Source of the DNA: Parasphingorhabdus marina DSM 22363 | Lineage (GTDB): Bacteria > Pseudomonadota > Alphaproteobacteria > Sphingomonadales > Sphingomonadaceae | Direction of reading: 5' to 3' | NCBI RefSeq assembly: GCF_900128895.1 | Contig: NZ_FSQW01000002.1 | Coordinates: 434,001 to 498,000 of the forward strand | Length of the DNA stretch: 64,000 nt | Shown: one piece after another, positions 54,225-61,398 of the stretch | Numbering within the stretch: position 1 is the stretch's first letter | Layout of the letters: every line of letters starts with the position of its first letter | Notes under the pieces: generated by a model | What the model was told of the DNA's origin: nothing | Database searches by the model: none | Seen by the model: only the letters and a program-made list of their open reading frames with translations | Position numbers and translations under genes: made by a program

Positions 54225-54601
54225 CGCTTTTTTTTTTGGCCGCGGAGACCAACTGTCAGTTTTTCCGCCTCTTCAATCGTGAAGCCGCCACTAATTTGTA
54301 CTGAACCTCCGTATAAATACTCTCTCAAGACCGGTTCAGAGATCAGCTTGCCTTTGAAACAAAGAGCAATGGATTTCCCAATGCGCCCTTTTTGAATGGT
54401 CATGAAGCGCTGATTGCCGATTTCCGAAAACAATAGGTAGATAACTGGTCTGCCAGAATGATTGCCTAACTCGGCGGATTCTATATCTTCGGGAGACAGT
54501 CGCAGTTCGTGTTTCAGCACGTTTTGCGACTGGCAAACAGCCGTATTTGCCGGCTGATGGGCATCTGAGGCTGTAGCCAACAAAAGCAGAGTTGCTATCA
54601 T
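54221..54601 (-). CDS. Exported stand-alone SecD P1-head-like protein
   Basis: 126 residues. Possible signal peptide (ATLLLLATASDA). The C-terminal part GKSIALCFKGKLISEPVL and GGSVQISGGFTIEEAEKLTV matches the head (P1) subdomain of SecD, but no membrane helices or SecF are present. Stop overlaps the convergent J-domain gene; start overlaps the sufE stop (ATGA), so they share a transcript. Confidence 0.7.
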   Translation of the reverse strand: MIATLLLLATASDAHQPANTAVCQSQNVLKHELRLSPEDIESAELGNHSGRPVIYLLFSEIGNQRFMTIQKGRIGKSIALCFKGKLISEPVLREYLYGGSVQISGGFTIEEAEKLTVGLRGQKKKR

Positions 54602-55002
54602 TGATACCGCCTCGCGGTTTCCTGGATCAACGCGATCATATTGGGAATTCCCTGGGTCCGGTTGGAACTCAGCTGATTTTTGAGATCAAATGGTGCCAGC
54701 TTTTCCGTGATATCTGTGGCCAGCACGTCATCGACAGACTTGTCCTGAACCGTTTCCAGAACCAGTGCGATAATGCCCTTGGTAATCGCAGCATTGCTGT
54801 CCGCCAGAAAATGCAGCTGTCCATCATCGGTCAATGTGGGATAAACCCAAACGGACGCGGAACATCCTCGGACCAGCGTTGCATCGGTTTTGAGGGGGTC
54901 GGGCATGTCTTCCAGGGATTTGCCCAGATCAATCAGAAGCCGGTATCGGTCATCAGCTTCGAGAAACTCATATTCTTCAATCAGGTCGTCTATCTTGCTC
55001 AT
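54598..55002 (-). CDS. sufE: SufE-family cysteine desulfurase sulphur acceptor
   Basis: 134 residues. Conserved Cys in LVRGCSASVWV accepts persulfide from a SufS-type desulfurase for iron-sulphur cluster assembly. Other family features: RYRLLIDLGKSLEDMP and LSSNRTQGIPNMI. The suf cluster itself is not in view; a solitary sufE is common. Confidence 0.93.
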   Translation of the reverse strand: MSKIDDLIEEYEFLEADDRYRLLIDLGKSLEDMPDPLKTDATLVRGCSASVWVYPTLTDDGQLHFLADSNAAITKGIIALVLETVQDKSVDDVLATDITEKLAPFDLKNQLSSNRTQGIPNMIALIQETARRYQ

Positions 55003-55046
55003 TCCCGCCCGCTAGCAGGGCAGGAACGGTACGTCATCAATTAATC

Positions 55047-55277
55047 TTACAGCTCCACACCGGCGGCAATCGCCTCCAGCTTGCGAATGCGTTCCTTGAG
55101 ATCCGCAACCTCAATGCGCGACGTCGCGGTCGGCGGGGAATCCGCACGCTGTTGCTCCAGTTCCCGGGTCTTCAGCGCGATCCAGTCACGCCAGCCACGC
55201 AAGGCAACAAGGGATACTGCTGTCACGCCTATGACAGTGAAAGCAGCGGTCAGCAGATATATGGTTGATTCTGGCAT
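55047..55277 (-). CDS. PspB-like array protein 7
   Basis: 76 residues. N-terminal hydrophobic helix (about 5-25, IYLLTAAFTVIGVTAVSLVA), then Arg/Glu-rich helix. The end LKERIRKLEAIAAGVEL matches the array signature but stops before the EIExLR half present in the other six, so this last copy is shortened. Most distant from pspA; 39 bases after gene 6. Confidence 0.75.
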   Translation of the reverse strand: MPESTIYLLTAAFTVIGVTAVSLVALRGWRDWIALKTRELEQQRADSPPTATSRIEVADLKERIRKLEAIAAGVEL

Positions 55278-55316
55278 CTTGCTTGTCCTTCTTTCCTACT
55301 TCAACAGCCAACCGTC

Positions 55317-55580
55317 CTACCGGTCGCGCAATTTCTCGATTTCGTCCGTGAGTTGCCGGGCGCCGCGATCATCCGTGGCGATCTTCTCCAGCGTTGCGAC
55401 CCGCTCTTTCAGATATTGCACCTCTTCCCGCAATTTTTCGGAATCCGGGTCCTGTGTCGCGATAACATTGCCTTTTCGGTCTTCGATGATGCCGTTCTTG
55501 GCGCGAAACCGGGATTTCAAGACACTGGCAATTGCGATCACCAGTATTATTCCAAAAACCATTTCAAACGGATTATCCAA
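55317..55580 (-). CDS. PspB-like array protein 6
   Basis: 87 residues; membrane helix about 7-22 (VFGIILVIAIASVLKS). Then RAKNGIIEDRKGN, which recalls the GYPLEN region of proteins 2 and 3, and coiled coil LKERVATLEKIATDDRG with DEIEKLRDR at the end. Very close to protein 5 over the last 35 residues, suggesting a recent duplication. Predicted membrane-attached with the coiled coil in the cytoplasm. Confidence 0.8.
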   Translation of the reverse strand: MDNPFEMVFGIILVIAIASVLKSRFRAKNGIIEDRKGNVIATQDPDSEKLREEVQYLKERVATLEKIATDDRGARQLTDEIEKLRDR

Positions 55581-55601
55581 TTGTCCCTCCTGATTGCGGC
55601 C

Positions 55602-55853
55602 TTACCGGTCCCGCAGTTTTTCAATCTCGTCTTCAAGCAGACGTGATTCACGTCCGTCCGTTGCTATCTTCTCCAGTGTCGCGACGCGGTCCTTGAGATA
55701 TTGCATCTCCTCCCGCATCCGATCGGTGTCCTCGCTGATCCCCTTCGGCAGATGACCGTATTTTTCTGCCATCTTGCTCTGGTGCCTGGTCCATATCGCC
55801 AGCCCGGCCAGAAGAAATGGTGCCAATGGTATCAGTACCCAAGCTTCAAACAT
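55602..55853 (-). CDS. PspB-like array protein 5
   Basis: 83 residues; membrane helix about 6-22 (VLIPLAPFLLAGLAIW). Then coiled coil with LKDRVATLEKIATDGRE and DEIEKLRDR. The start overlaps the stop of gene 4 (TGATG), so it is translationally coupled. The signature is nearly identical to that of protein 6. Confidence 0.8.
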   Translation of the reverse strand: MFEAWVLIPLAPFLLAGLAIWTRHQSKMAEKYGHLPKGISEDTDRMREEMQYLKDRVATLEKIATDGRESRLLEDEIEKLRDR

Positions 55854-56116
55854 CAGTTCAGTTCCTTCGTCTGTGTATCATCCCGCAGGTCTTCAATCTG
55901 CATCGACAGATCAAAGCCCTTGTCGGTCACGATCCGCTCCAGAACACGGACACGCTGTTCCAGCTTCTGGTTGCTGGCGGCATATTGCGCCGCCTTCTCC
56001 GCAGACATTTCCGCCTGTTTGTCGAGCACTTTGCGCTGGTGATCGGTCCACACCGCGAAGGCCCCCAGAGCTATCCCGGCAAAGGGTATCATCAATGCGA
56101 TATAGGTTATGTCCAT
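55853..56116 (-). CDS. PspB-like array protein 4
   Basis: 87 residues from ATG 56116; the frame stays open further upstream. Membrane helix about 5-22 (YIALMIPFAGIALGAFAVW), then Gln/Lys/Ala-rich coiled coil ending LEQRVRVLERIVTDKG, SMQIEDLRDDT. Starts 10 bases after the gene 3 stop; its own stop overlaps the gene 5 start. Confidence 0.8.
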   Translation of the reverse strand: MDITYIALMIPFAGIALGAFAVWTDHQRKVLDKQAEMSAEKAAQYAASNQKLEQRVRVLERIVTDKGFDLSMQIEDLRDDTQTKELN

Positions 56117-56126
56117 TGTCCGTCCC

Positions 56127-56456
56127 TCAATTGGCCCGCGTGTCGCGCAGCTGTTCAATTTCCTGTGTCAACCGGTGGCTGTCATCGGTCACGATCCGTT
56201 CGACATTGGCGAGGCGATCCTTCATCGATCCGATTTCGGCGCGCAGCTCGGCATTCTCGTTTGTCAGCAATTTGACACGTTCAACGGCTTCCTGATCCGT
56301 TTTGGGATAGACCGCCTTGCCCCACTGGTTTTCCAGGGGATACCCGTTCTTGATCCGCAACCAGGTTGTGGTGACCCATCCGCCAACCGCAATCAGGGTG
56401 ATGACGACGGCAAAGGGGAAGATTTCACTCAGCAAGGCAATCTTGTCCGGATCCAT
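56127..56456 (-). CDS. PspB-like array protein 3
   Basis: 109 residues, longest of the array. Membrane helix about 9-31 (LSEIFPFAVVITLIAVGG), then RIKNGYPLENQWGK shared with protein 2, and a coiled coil LLTNENAELRAEIGSMKDRL (shown in part) ending VERIVTDDSHRLTQEIEQLR. Start overlaps the gene 2 stop (TGATG). Closest relative in the window is protein 2. Confidence 0.8.
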   Translation of the reverse strand: MDPDKIALLSEIFPFAVVITLIAVGGWVTTTWLRIKNGYPLENQWGKAVYPKTDQEAVERVKLLTNENAELRAEIGSMKDRLANVERIVTDDSHRLTQEIEQLRDTRAN

Positions 56457-56755
56457 CAGTTCTTCTCCCTCAGCGCTTCAATTTCTTCCGCCGTCCGTTT
56501 CGCCGGATCGGTGGCAATGCGTTCCAGAACTTGCAACCGTTCCTGCAAGCGATCGATCTTGCCGACCAGTTCTGCATTCTCATTGGACAGCAGTTCAATT
56601 TTGCGCTGTTCGTCCGGACCGGCTTTCTCGGTATGACCACCCCATTCATTCTCGAGCGGGTAACCATGTTTTGCCCGGATCCAGCTGCTGACCAGCCAGC
56701 CTACGGTGCTGATGGCGACGATGGCGATGACAAATGACGGGCTTCCCCAATCCAT
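56456..56755 (-). CDS. PspB-like array protein 2
   Basis: 99 residues. Membrane helix about 8-26 (FVIAIVAISTVGWLVSSWI), RAKHGYPLENEWGG, then coiled coil with LLSNENAELVGKIDRLQERL and VLERIATDPAKRTAEEIEAL. Start overlaps the gene 1 stop (TAATG) and stop overlaps the gene 3 start, so it sits in a coupled chain. Confidence 0.8.
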   Translation of the reverse strand: MDWGSPSFVIAIVAISTVGWLVSSWIRAKHGYPLENEWGGHTEKAGPDEQRKIELLSNENAELVGKIDRLQERLQVLERIATDPAKRTAEEIEALREKN

Positions 56756-57033
56756 TATGCTTTCTCCCTATTGGCTTCTTCGCGAAGCTGTTCGATTTGC
56801 TGGGCGGTCTTGACGCCCGGGTCAGTGGCGATCCGTTCCATCACTGCGAGGCGTTCCTGCAGTCGCTTGATGTCCGCATCATGTGAAGTTTTGTCCTGCT
56901 GCAGGTCCTGGTTCTGCGTTGCCGCTTCCACGGCCTTTCGGGCTTTCCGCCGACCGAACCACTGGACAAACAGGGTGGCGAAAATACCGACCAGTATGCC
57001 TGCGGTGAATATGCCTTCCGGATCTGGTCCCAT
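56755..57033 (-). CDS. PspB-like array protein 1
   Basis: 92 residues. Membrane helix about 9-27 (TAGILVGIFATLFVQWF), then a basic patch GRRKARKAVE and a coiled coil LQERLAVMERIATDPGVK with QIEQLREEA. First of seven genes after pspC (27-base gap). It has no Trp/Asp-Asn-Pro end typical of true PspB, so the resemblance is to the C-terminal coil only. Confidence 0.8.
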   Translation of the reverse strand: MGPDPEGIFTAGILVGIFATLFVQWFGRRKARKAVEAATQNQDLQQDKTSHDADIKRLQERLAVMERIATDPGVKTAQQIEQLREEANREKA

Positions 57034-57060
57034 GTTTCACTCCCTCCCTGATCGTCTCTT

Positions 57061-57441
57061 TCAGCGCAGTTTCTCAATTTCGTTCGAAAGCTGCGTATTG
57101 CTGCTGGTATAATATAACTCCATGTCGGCGAGGCGGCGGTCGATTTCCCGGAAACGGGATTTGACGTCGCGGACGGTCCGGCGCGGCGATTGGCGCACAC
57201 CTTGCCAGAATTGCTGGTTTTCCCGATCACCGTAGAGCTCAATCGGCTTTGGATCCGCGGATTTGGCTGCAATCCAGTAAGCGACCAATGTCCAGGGAAA
57301 GGCGAAAGTTACGGTTGCGATGATGGCAGCCAGACGAACCCAGACCACATTGATGCCTGTATAGTCGGCGATGCCAGCACAAACTCCGCTCCATTTTGCG
57401 CGCTGTTTGTCGAGGTAGAATTTGGTTCTCGTGCTGGTCAT
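57061..57441 (-). CDS. pspC: Envelope stress protein PspC with added coiled-coil end
   Basis: 126 residues from ATG 57441; a longer frame lies inside pspB. PspC domain: TKFYLDKQRAKWSGVCAGIA, then a hydrophobic helix (LAAIIATVTFAFPWTLVAYW). The last 35 residues (REIDRRLADMELYYTSSN, then QLSNEIEKLR) repeat the signature of the downstream array proteins. PspC sits in the inner membrane and, with PspB, controls PspA-PspF binding in the known system. The stop precedes the array by 27 bases. Confidence 0.9.
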   Translation of the reverse strand: MTSTRTKFYLDKQRAKWSGVCAGIADYTGINVVWVRLAAIIATVTFAFPWTLVAYWIAAKSADPKPIELYGDRENQQFWQGVRQSPRRTVRDVKSRFREIDRRLADMELYYTSSNTQLSNEIEKLR

Positions 57442-57442
57442 C

Positions 57443-57739
57443 TTAGCGCCTTTCTTTCTGGATTTTGTCGAAGTTTTCGAGTGAGGGGCTTTCGGCACCT
57501 GGCTTGGGCAGAGCCGCAGACTGGCGCCAGTCCGGATTGTCGGCGGCCATGATCCGTTCGATCGTTTCCATCCGCTCGTCCAGGCGACGAGCCATCGTGT
57601 GGAGATCATCAAGCAGTTGCTCGTCTTCGTTGGTGATCGTTGCTGCGGTTTTCCACTTGGTGACATAGTGAAAAATGATCCACGGAAAGGCGATAAACAA
57701 CATGCCCACTATGATGATGGGGAAAAAGAAATCGTCCAT
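57443..57739 (-). CDS. pspB: Envelope stress protein PspB
   Basis: 98 residues; known PspB is about 75. N-terminal membrane helix (FPIIIVGMLFIAFPWIIFHY), then cytoplasmic coiled coil with the family end MARRLDERMETIERIMAADN and PDWR. A tail of about 25 residues (SAALPKPGAESPSLEN) is extra. Start overlaps the pspA stop (TAATG); one base to pspC. Works with PspC to sense membrane stress. Confidence 0.9.
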   Translation of the reverse strand: MDDFFFPIIIVGMLFIAFPWIIFHYVTKWKTAATITNEDEQLLDDLHTMARRLDERMETIERIMAADNPDWRQSAALPKPGAESPSLENFDKIQKERR

Positions 57740-58434
57740 TAGGCGTCGCCCTTGCTATCTGAATTATTGTCTGATTTTTTCATTGCGGCCTTCATTGCTT
57801 CCAGCTCGTCATCAACCTTGTCGCTGGTTTCGAGCGCGGCGATCTGGTTTTCCAGCGTCTGCGGTTCGTTACCCATGCCCAGCGCATCGGCGCGCCCTTC
57901 GGCAAAATCGACCTGGCGTTCGAGATATTCGAAGCGCGAGAAGGCGTCCTGCACCTTGTCGCCATTATACATTTCACGCAGTTTCACGCGGTTTTCAGCG
58001 CTCTCCAGCCTGTTGACCAGACTGCTCTGGCGCGACCGGGCTTCCTGGAGCTTTTTCTGAAGCTTCGAAATATCTTCTTCTGATGCACGCAGCGCATCAT
58101 CAAGAACCTGAATTTCGACGGTCAGCTGCTCTGCCATATCGGAGGCTTTGCGCTTTTCCATCAGGGCAGCCTTGGCGAGATCCTCGCGATCCTTGGACAA
58201 AGCCAGTTCGGCTTTTTCGTTCCAGTCGTCGGTAAGCTGATTGAGCTTGGTGATGTGCCGCTGCATTTCCTTCTGGTCGGCAATCGTGCGGGCAGCTGAT
58301 GCACGAACCTCGACCAGGGTTTCCTCCATTTCGAGGATGATCATGCGGATCATTTTCGACGGATCTTCCGCCCGATCGAGCATGTCGGTCACATTGGCGG
58401 CGATGATATCGCGGGTTCTTGAAAAAATGCCCAT
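57739..58434 (-). CDS. pspA: Phage shock protein A (PspA/IM30)
   Basis: 231 residues from ATG 58434 (MGIFSRTRDIIAANVTD). GGAG 8 bases upstream. Almost wholly helical coiled coil with the family pattern (IRMIILEMEETLVEVRAS; FEYLERQVDFAEGRADALG). Peripheral inner-membrane protein that forms membrane-protecting assemblies and holds PspF inactive. A longer frame upstream has no signal and does not match PspA. A gap of 137 bases lies before it. Confidence 0.95.
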   Translation of the reverse strand: MGIFSRTRDIIAANVTDMLDRAEDPSKMIRMIILEMEETLVEVRASAARTIADQKEMQRHITKLNQLTDDWNEKAELALSKDREDLAKAALMEKRKASDMAEQLTVEIQVLDDALRASEEDISKLQKKLQEARSRQSSLVNRLESAENRVKLREMYNGDKVQDAFSRFEYLERQVDFAEGRADALGMGNEPQTLENQIAALETSDKVDDELEAMKAAMKKSDNNSDSKGDA

Positions 58435-58571
58435 ATAGCTGCTCCGGATTGGTGGCCTGTAGCCTTGCCTGTAATTGTCCGATCCTTTTATGGGATCGTC
58501 CTCGATTTGAAAAGGTGGCCGGGACTTGACTTCGGCAAGGGGGAAGGAAGTAGTCCCGGCCATTTCGTCTG

Positions 58572-58736
58572 TCATGCCTTGTAGCTGACAGTTGGGGAAG
58601 ACGCGTTGCTGTCGATGACCGTGGTGCCCTGGGCTTCTGCCGGGCCAACCGCACTGATCAGGATCGTCATGCCAAAAAGCACGACAGAAATGACTGCGGA
58701 AATGTCTGTACGGCTCATTTTGGAAAGTGCGGTCAT
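58572..58736 (-). CDS. Small exported/membrane peptide, first gene of the psp transcript
   Basis: 54 residues from ATG 58736, with GGAGG 6 bases upstream. A hydrophobic helix (ISAVISVVLFGMTILISAVG) could be a signal peptide cut after PAEA or a membrane anchor. The remainder is a short Ser/Thr-rich tail. It is the first gene after the sigma-54 promoter, before pspA. No known Psp protein matches. A ribosome site and promoter placement favour a real gene. Confidence 0.6.
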   Translation of the reverse strand: MTALSKMSRTDISAVISVVLFGMTILISAVGPAEAQGTTVIDSNASSPTVSYKA

Positions 58737-58795
58737 TTTATCCTCCGATTGCATCTGTCTGCGTTTCCTGTCCCTTTCGGGTTCGAAAACAACAT

Positions 58796-58811
58796 TGCAG
58801 GAGGCGTGCCA
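58796..58811 (-). promoter_or_regulatory. Sigma-54 promoter of the psp operon
   Basis: On the minus strand TGGCACGCCTCCTGCA, with GG and GC at the required -24/-12 spacing (10 bases between). Expected start near 58785. Agrees with the activator gene pspF being divergent just upstream. Confidence 0.85.
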
Positions 58812-58857
58812 GTTTTATAAATTATTGAAATATAAGGAATAATAGAGAAAGTGGCTG

Positions 58858-58901
58858 AATAGCGTATAGTAACAATTGCTATTTAGTGGGATTTTCCACT
58901 A
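58858..58901. promoter_or_regulatory. Inverted repeats in the pspF-psp intergenic region
   Basis: AATAGC (58858-58863) pairs with GCTATT (58878-58883), and TAGTGG (58884-58889) pairs with CCACTA (58896-58901). They lie 50-100 bases upstream of the sigma-54 promoter, the usual position for activator (PspF) sites. No consensus comparison was possible. Confidence 0.4.
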
Positions 58902-58911
58902 TATATTGGCC

Positions 58912-59961
58912 ATGGAACGGGAAAGTCAGTTTATAGGCGAGTCAGGGGCGTTTCTCGATTCCGTCGAAAAGGCCAGTCGCGCGGCTCCACTGGACCGTCC
59001 GGTCCTTGTAATCGGCGAACGCGGAACCGGCAAGGAATTGATTGCGGAACGCCTCCATCGCCTGAGTTCCCGGTGGGATGGCCCCCTGATCACATTGAAT
59101 TGTGCAGCCATGCCCGAAACGCTTATTGAAGCGGAATTATTTGGTCATGAGGCCGGCGCCTTTACCGGGGCAACCAAAAGCCGGGCAGGGCGGTTTGAAG
59201 AAGCTGATGGCGGCACCCTCTTTCTTGATGAACTGGGCACGATGTCCTCTGCCGCTCAGGAACGTCTGCTGCGCGCGGTGGAATATGGCGAAATCACCCG
59301 CATAGGTTCGTCGCGTCCCGTTCGGGTGGATGTCCGGATTGTCGCGGCAACCAATGCCGACCTGCCGAAAATGGCAGAAGAGGGGACATTTCGTGCCGAC
59401 CTGCTCGACCGATTGTCCTTTGAAGTCGTGACGCTCCCGCCACTAAGATATCGCGATGGTGATATTCCGGTACTGGCGGACTATTTCGGACGTCGCATGG
59501 CGGCCGAGATGGAATGGCCGTCCTGGCCCGGATTTGGGCATCTGGCATCCGAAGCGCTGGACCGGCACAACTGGCCCGGCAATGTCCGGGAACTGCGGAA
59601 CGTGATAGAGCGCGCCGTATATCAGTGGAACGATCACAGCCGCCCGGTGGATCATGTCGTGTTTGATCCATTTGAGTCACCCTGGAAGCCGGTACATCAG
59701 AAATCGGCTGAGGATAGCGGTGAAAATGAGAAATCCAGCTCTTCGCACGCACAGGAAATACCTGCGGAACCGGTCTCCACAGTTCCGGACTATGCCGCCG
59801 TGGACGACATGAAGGAAGCTGTTGAGGCTTTTGAGAAGCGGATACTGGAATCCGCACTGGCAAAATCCCGCTACAATCAGCGTCAGACCGCAAAAGCACT
59901 CAATCTAACCTACGACCAGCTTCGGCACTCGCTGAAGCGTCACGATCTGCTGGGATCCTGA
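58912..59961 (+). CDS. pspF: Psp operon transcriptional activator PspF
   Basis: 349 residues from ATG 58912. Sigma-54 activator AAA+ domain without an N-terminal receiver: Walker A GERGTGKE at 35-42, GAFTGA at 82-87, Walker B-like GGTLFLDELGTM. C-terminal HTH (NQRQTAKALNLTYDQLRHSL) for DNA binding. Between them is a Ser/Glu-rich linker (about 265-305). Divergent from the psp operon. A terminator follows directly. Confidence 0.94.
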   Translation: MERESQFIGESGAFLDSVEKASRAAPLDRPVLVIGERGTGKELIAERLHRLSSRWDGPLITLNCAAMPETLIEAELFGHEAGAFTGATKSRAGRFEEADGGTLFLDELGTMSSAAQERLLRAVEYGEITRIGSSRPVRVDVRIVAATNADLPKMAEEGTFRADLLDRLSFEVVTLPPLRYRDGDIPVLADYFGRRMAAEMEWPSWPGFGHLASEALDRHNWPGNVRELRNVIERAVYQWNDHSRPVDHVVFDPFESPWKPVHQKSAEDSGENEKSSSSHAQEIPAEPVSTVPDYAAVDDMKEAVEAFEKRILESALAKSRYNQRQTAKALNLTYDQLRHSLKRHDLLGS

Positions 59962-59966
59962 CCATG

Positions 59967-59993
59967 AAAAAGGGGGCGCAACGGCCCCCTTTT
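59967..59993. terminator. Bidirectional terminator between pspF and the PuuD-like gene
   Basis: AAAAGGGGG pairs with CCCCCTTTT across a short loop, ending in TTTT. Flanking runs allow use from either strand: pspF rightward and the convergent gene leftward. Confidence 0.85.
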
Positions 59994-60014
59994 CCGATTG
60001 GTTTTTCGTGAGAA

Positions 60015-60578
60015 TTATCCGCCGTTGAAGCTCACCATGGTGTAGAACATCGGCAAGGACAGCAACGTGTTGGTCCGGGAAGCCATCATCGCCATTTTCG
60101 CGGCACCCGCTTTGGCGTCGGCATCTGCTTCGACAATGCCCAGCACCTTCTTCTGGTTGGGCCAGATGATGAACCAGACATTGGCGGCCATAATGATCGC
60201 AATCCACATCCCGACACCGATCATCGTGAACGGCGCCTGCAGCGTCAGAGACTCGACCAGATAGCCAGAGAACATCGCGACGAAGAGGCCGGTCACAACG
60301 GTCAGCAGCGCCGCCCAGCGGAAGTAGAAAAGCGCTGATGGCGCGATATGCTTCGTCACCGCCGGTTTGGCCTCGTCAGGTATGTTCGGCATCTGGGGAA
60401 CCTGCACGAAATTGAAATAATAGAGCAGGCCGATCCACAACACGCCGAAAAACAGATGCGCCCAGCGCATGACCGAATTGGGCGTGATCTGGCCCGGATG
60501 AAGACCAACCATCACGAGAACAGTCAGTATCAGACTGACCACCAGTACGAGATTGAGATTTCCAAAAAATTTAGCCAT
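60015..60578 (-). CDS. PuuD-like membrane protein (urate oxidase N-domain), no cytochrome domain
   Basis: 187 residues with about five membrane segments and the motifs MRWAHLFFGVLWIGLLYYFN and MIGVGMWIAIIMAANVWFI. These match the membrane N-domain of bacterial PuuD urate hydroxylases. The C-terminal cytochrome c domain is missing, so it cannot be assumed to oxidise urate. Its C-terminus is a short soluble region (GIVEADADAKAGAAK). Stands alone, divergent from sodB. Confidence 0.75.
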   Translation of the reverse strand: MAKFFGNLNLVLVVSLILTVLVMVGLHPGQITPNSVMRWAHLFFGVLWIGLLYYFNFVQVPQMPNIPDEAKPAVTKHIAPSALFYFRWAALLTVVTGLFVAMFSGYLVESLTLQAPFTMIGVGMWIAIIMAANVWFIIWPNQKKVLGIVEADADAKAGAAKMAMMASRTNTLLSLPMFYTMVSFNGG

Positions 60579-60740
60579 TTTACCTCCCCTAGGCGACTTG
60601 TAACATGTTCGTAATGTTATGCGCTCAGCAGATTGATGTCACGCAAAAAGCAAAGGATACAATACGGGCATTTGTCCGTGCATCCTTTTGACGGCAATTA
60701 TGTTTGTTGAGAACCATCAAATTAACGGAGAACCTGTTTC

Positions 60741-61346
60741 ATGACATTCGAACTTCCCCCGCTTCCCTATTCCAGGACTGCATTTGGTGATCTGATTTCC
60801 GAAGCCACATTCGACTATCATCATGGCAAGCACCACAATGCCTATGTCACCAAGACAAATGCGGCGATTGAGGGGACCGATCATGCCGACAGGAAACTGT
60901 CAGAAATCATAAAGGTCGCCGATGGTGGGCTGTTCAACAATGCCGCGCAGGTCTGGAACCACAGCTTCTACTGGTTATGCCTGAGCCCGGAAAAGAAAGA
61001 CATCCCGGCAGAACTTGTCGAACGCCTGGTCGCAGATTTCGGATCGGTGGAAGAATTCAAATCCCGGTTTGCTGCCGAAGCGACCGGGCATTTCGCATCG
61101 GGCTGGGCCTGGCTTGTACTCAATGATGGCAAGCTGGAAATTACCTCATATCATGATGCGGATACACCGGTAGCGCATGGCGTGGCGCCGCTGCTGACAC
61201 TCGATGTCTGGGAACATGCCTATTATCTCGACTATCAGAATGCCCGACCTGCCTATGTGTCCGCACTACTGGAAAATGCGATCGACTGGGATTTTGTCGC
61301 CCAGAATCTGGATGGCAAAGGGGTGTCCCGTGCCGATCAGGGATGA
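60741..61346 (+). CDS. sodB: Superoxide dismutase (Fe/Mn type)
   Basis: 201 residues. Metal ligands H27, H74 (WNHSFYW), D155 and H159 (LTLDVWEHAYY). Gln and surrounding residues (NNAAQVWNH; HFASGWAWLV) point to the iron form, with no signal peptide, so cytoplasmic. ATG preceded by ACGGAGAACCTGTTTC. Confidence 0.95.
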   Translation: MTFELPPLPYSRTAFGDLISEATFDYHHGKHHNAYVTKTNAAIEGTDHADRKLSEIIKVADGGLFNNAAQVWNHSFYWLCLSPEKKDIPAELVERLVADFGSVEEFKSRFAAEATGHFASGWAWLVLNDGKLEITSYHDADTPVAHGVAPLLTLDVWEHAYYLDYQNARPAYVSALLENAIDWDFVAQNLDGKGVSRADQG

Positions 61347-61398
61347 AGTGATGCCATGATTAGGTGGCAGGGACCTGTCAGGGTCGCTGCCGCCAGCC

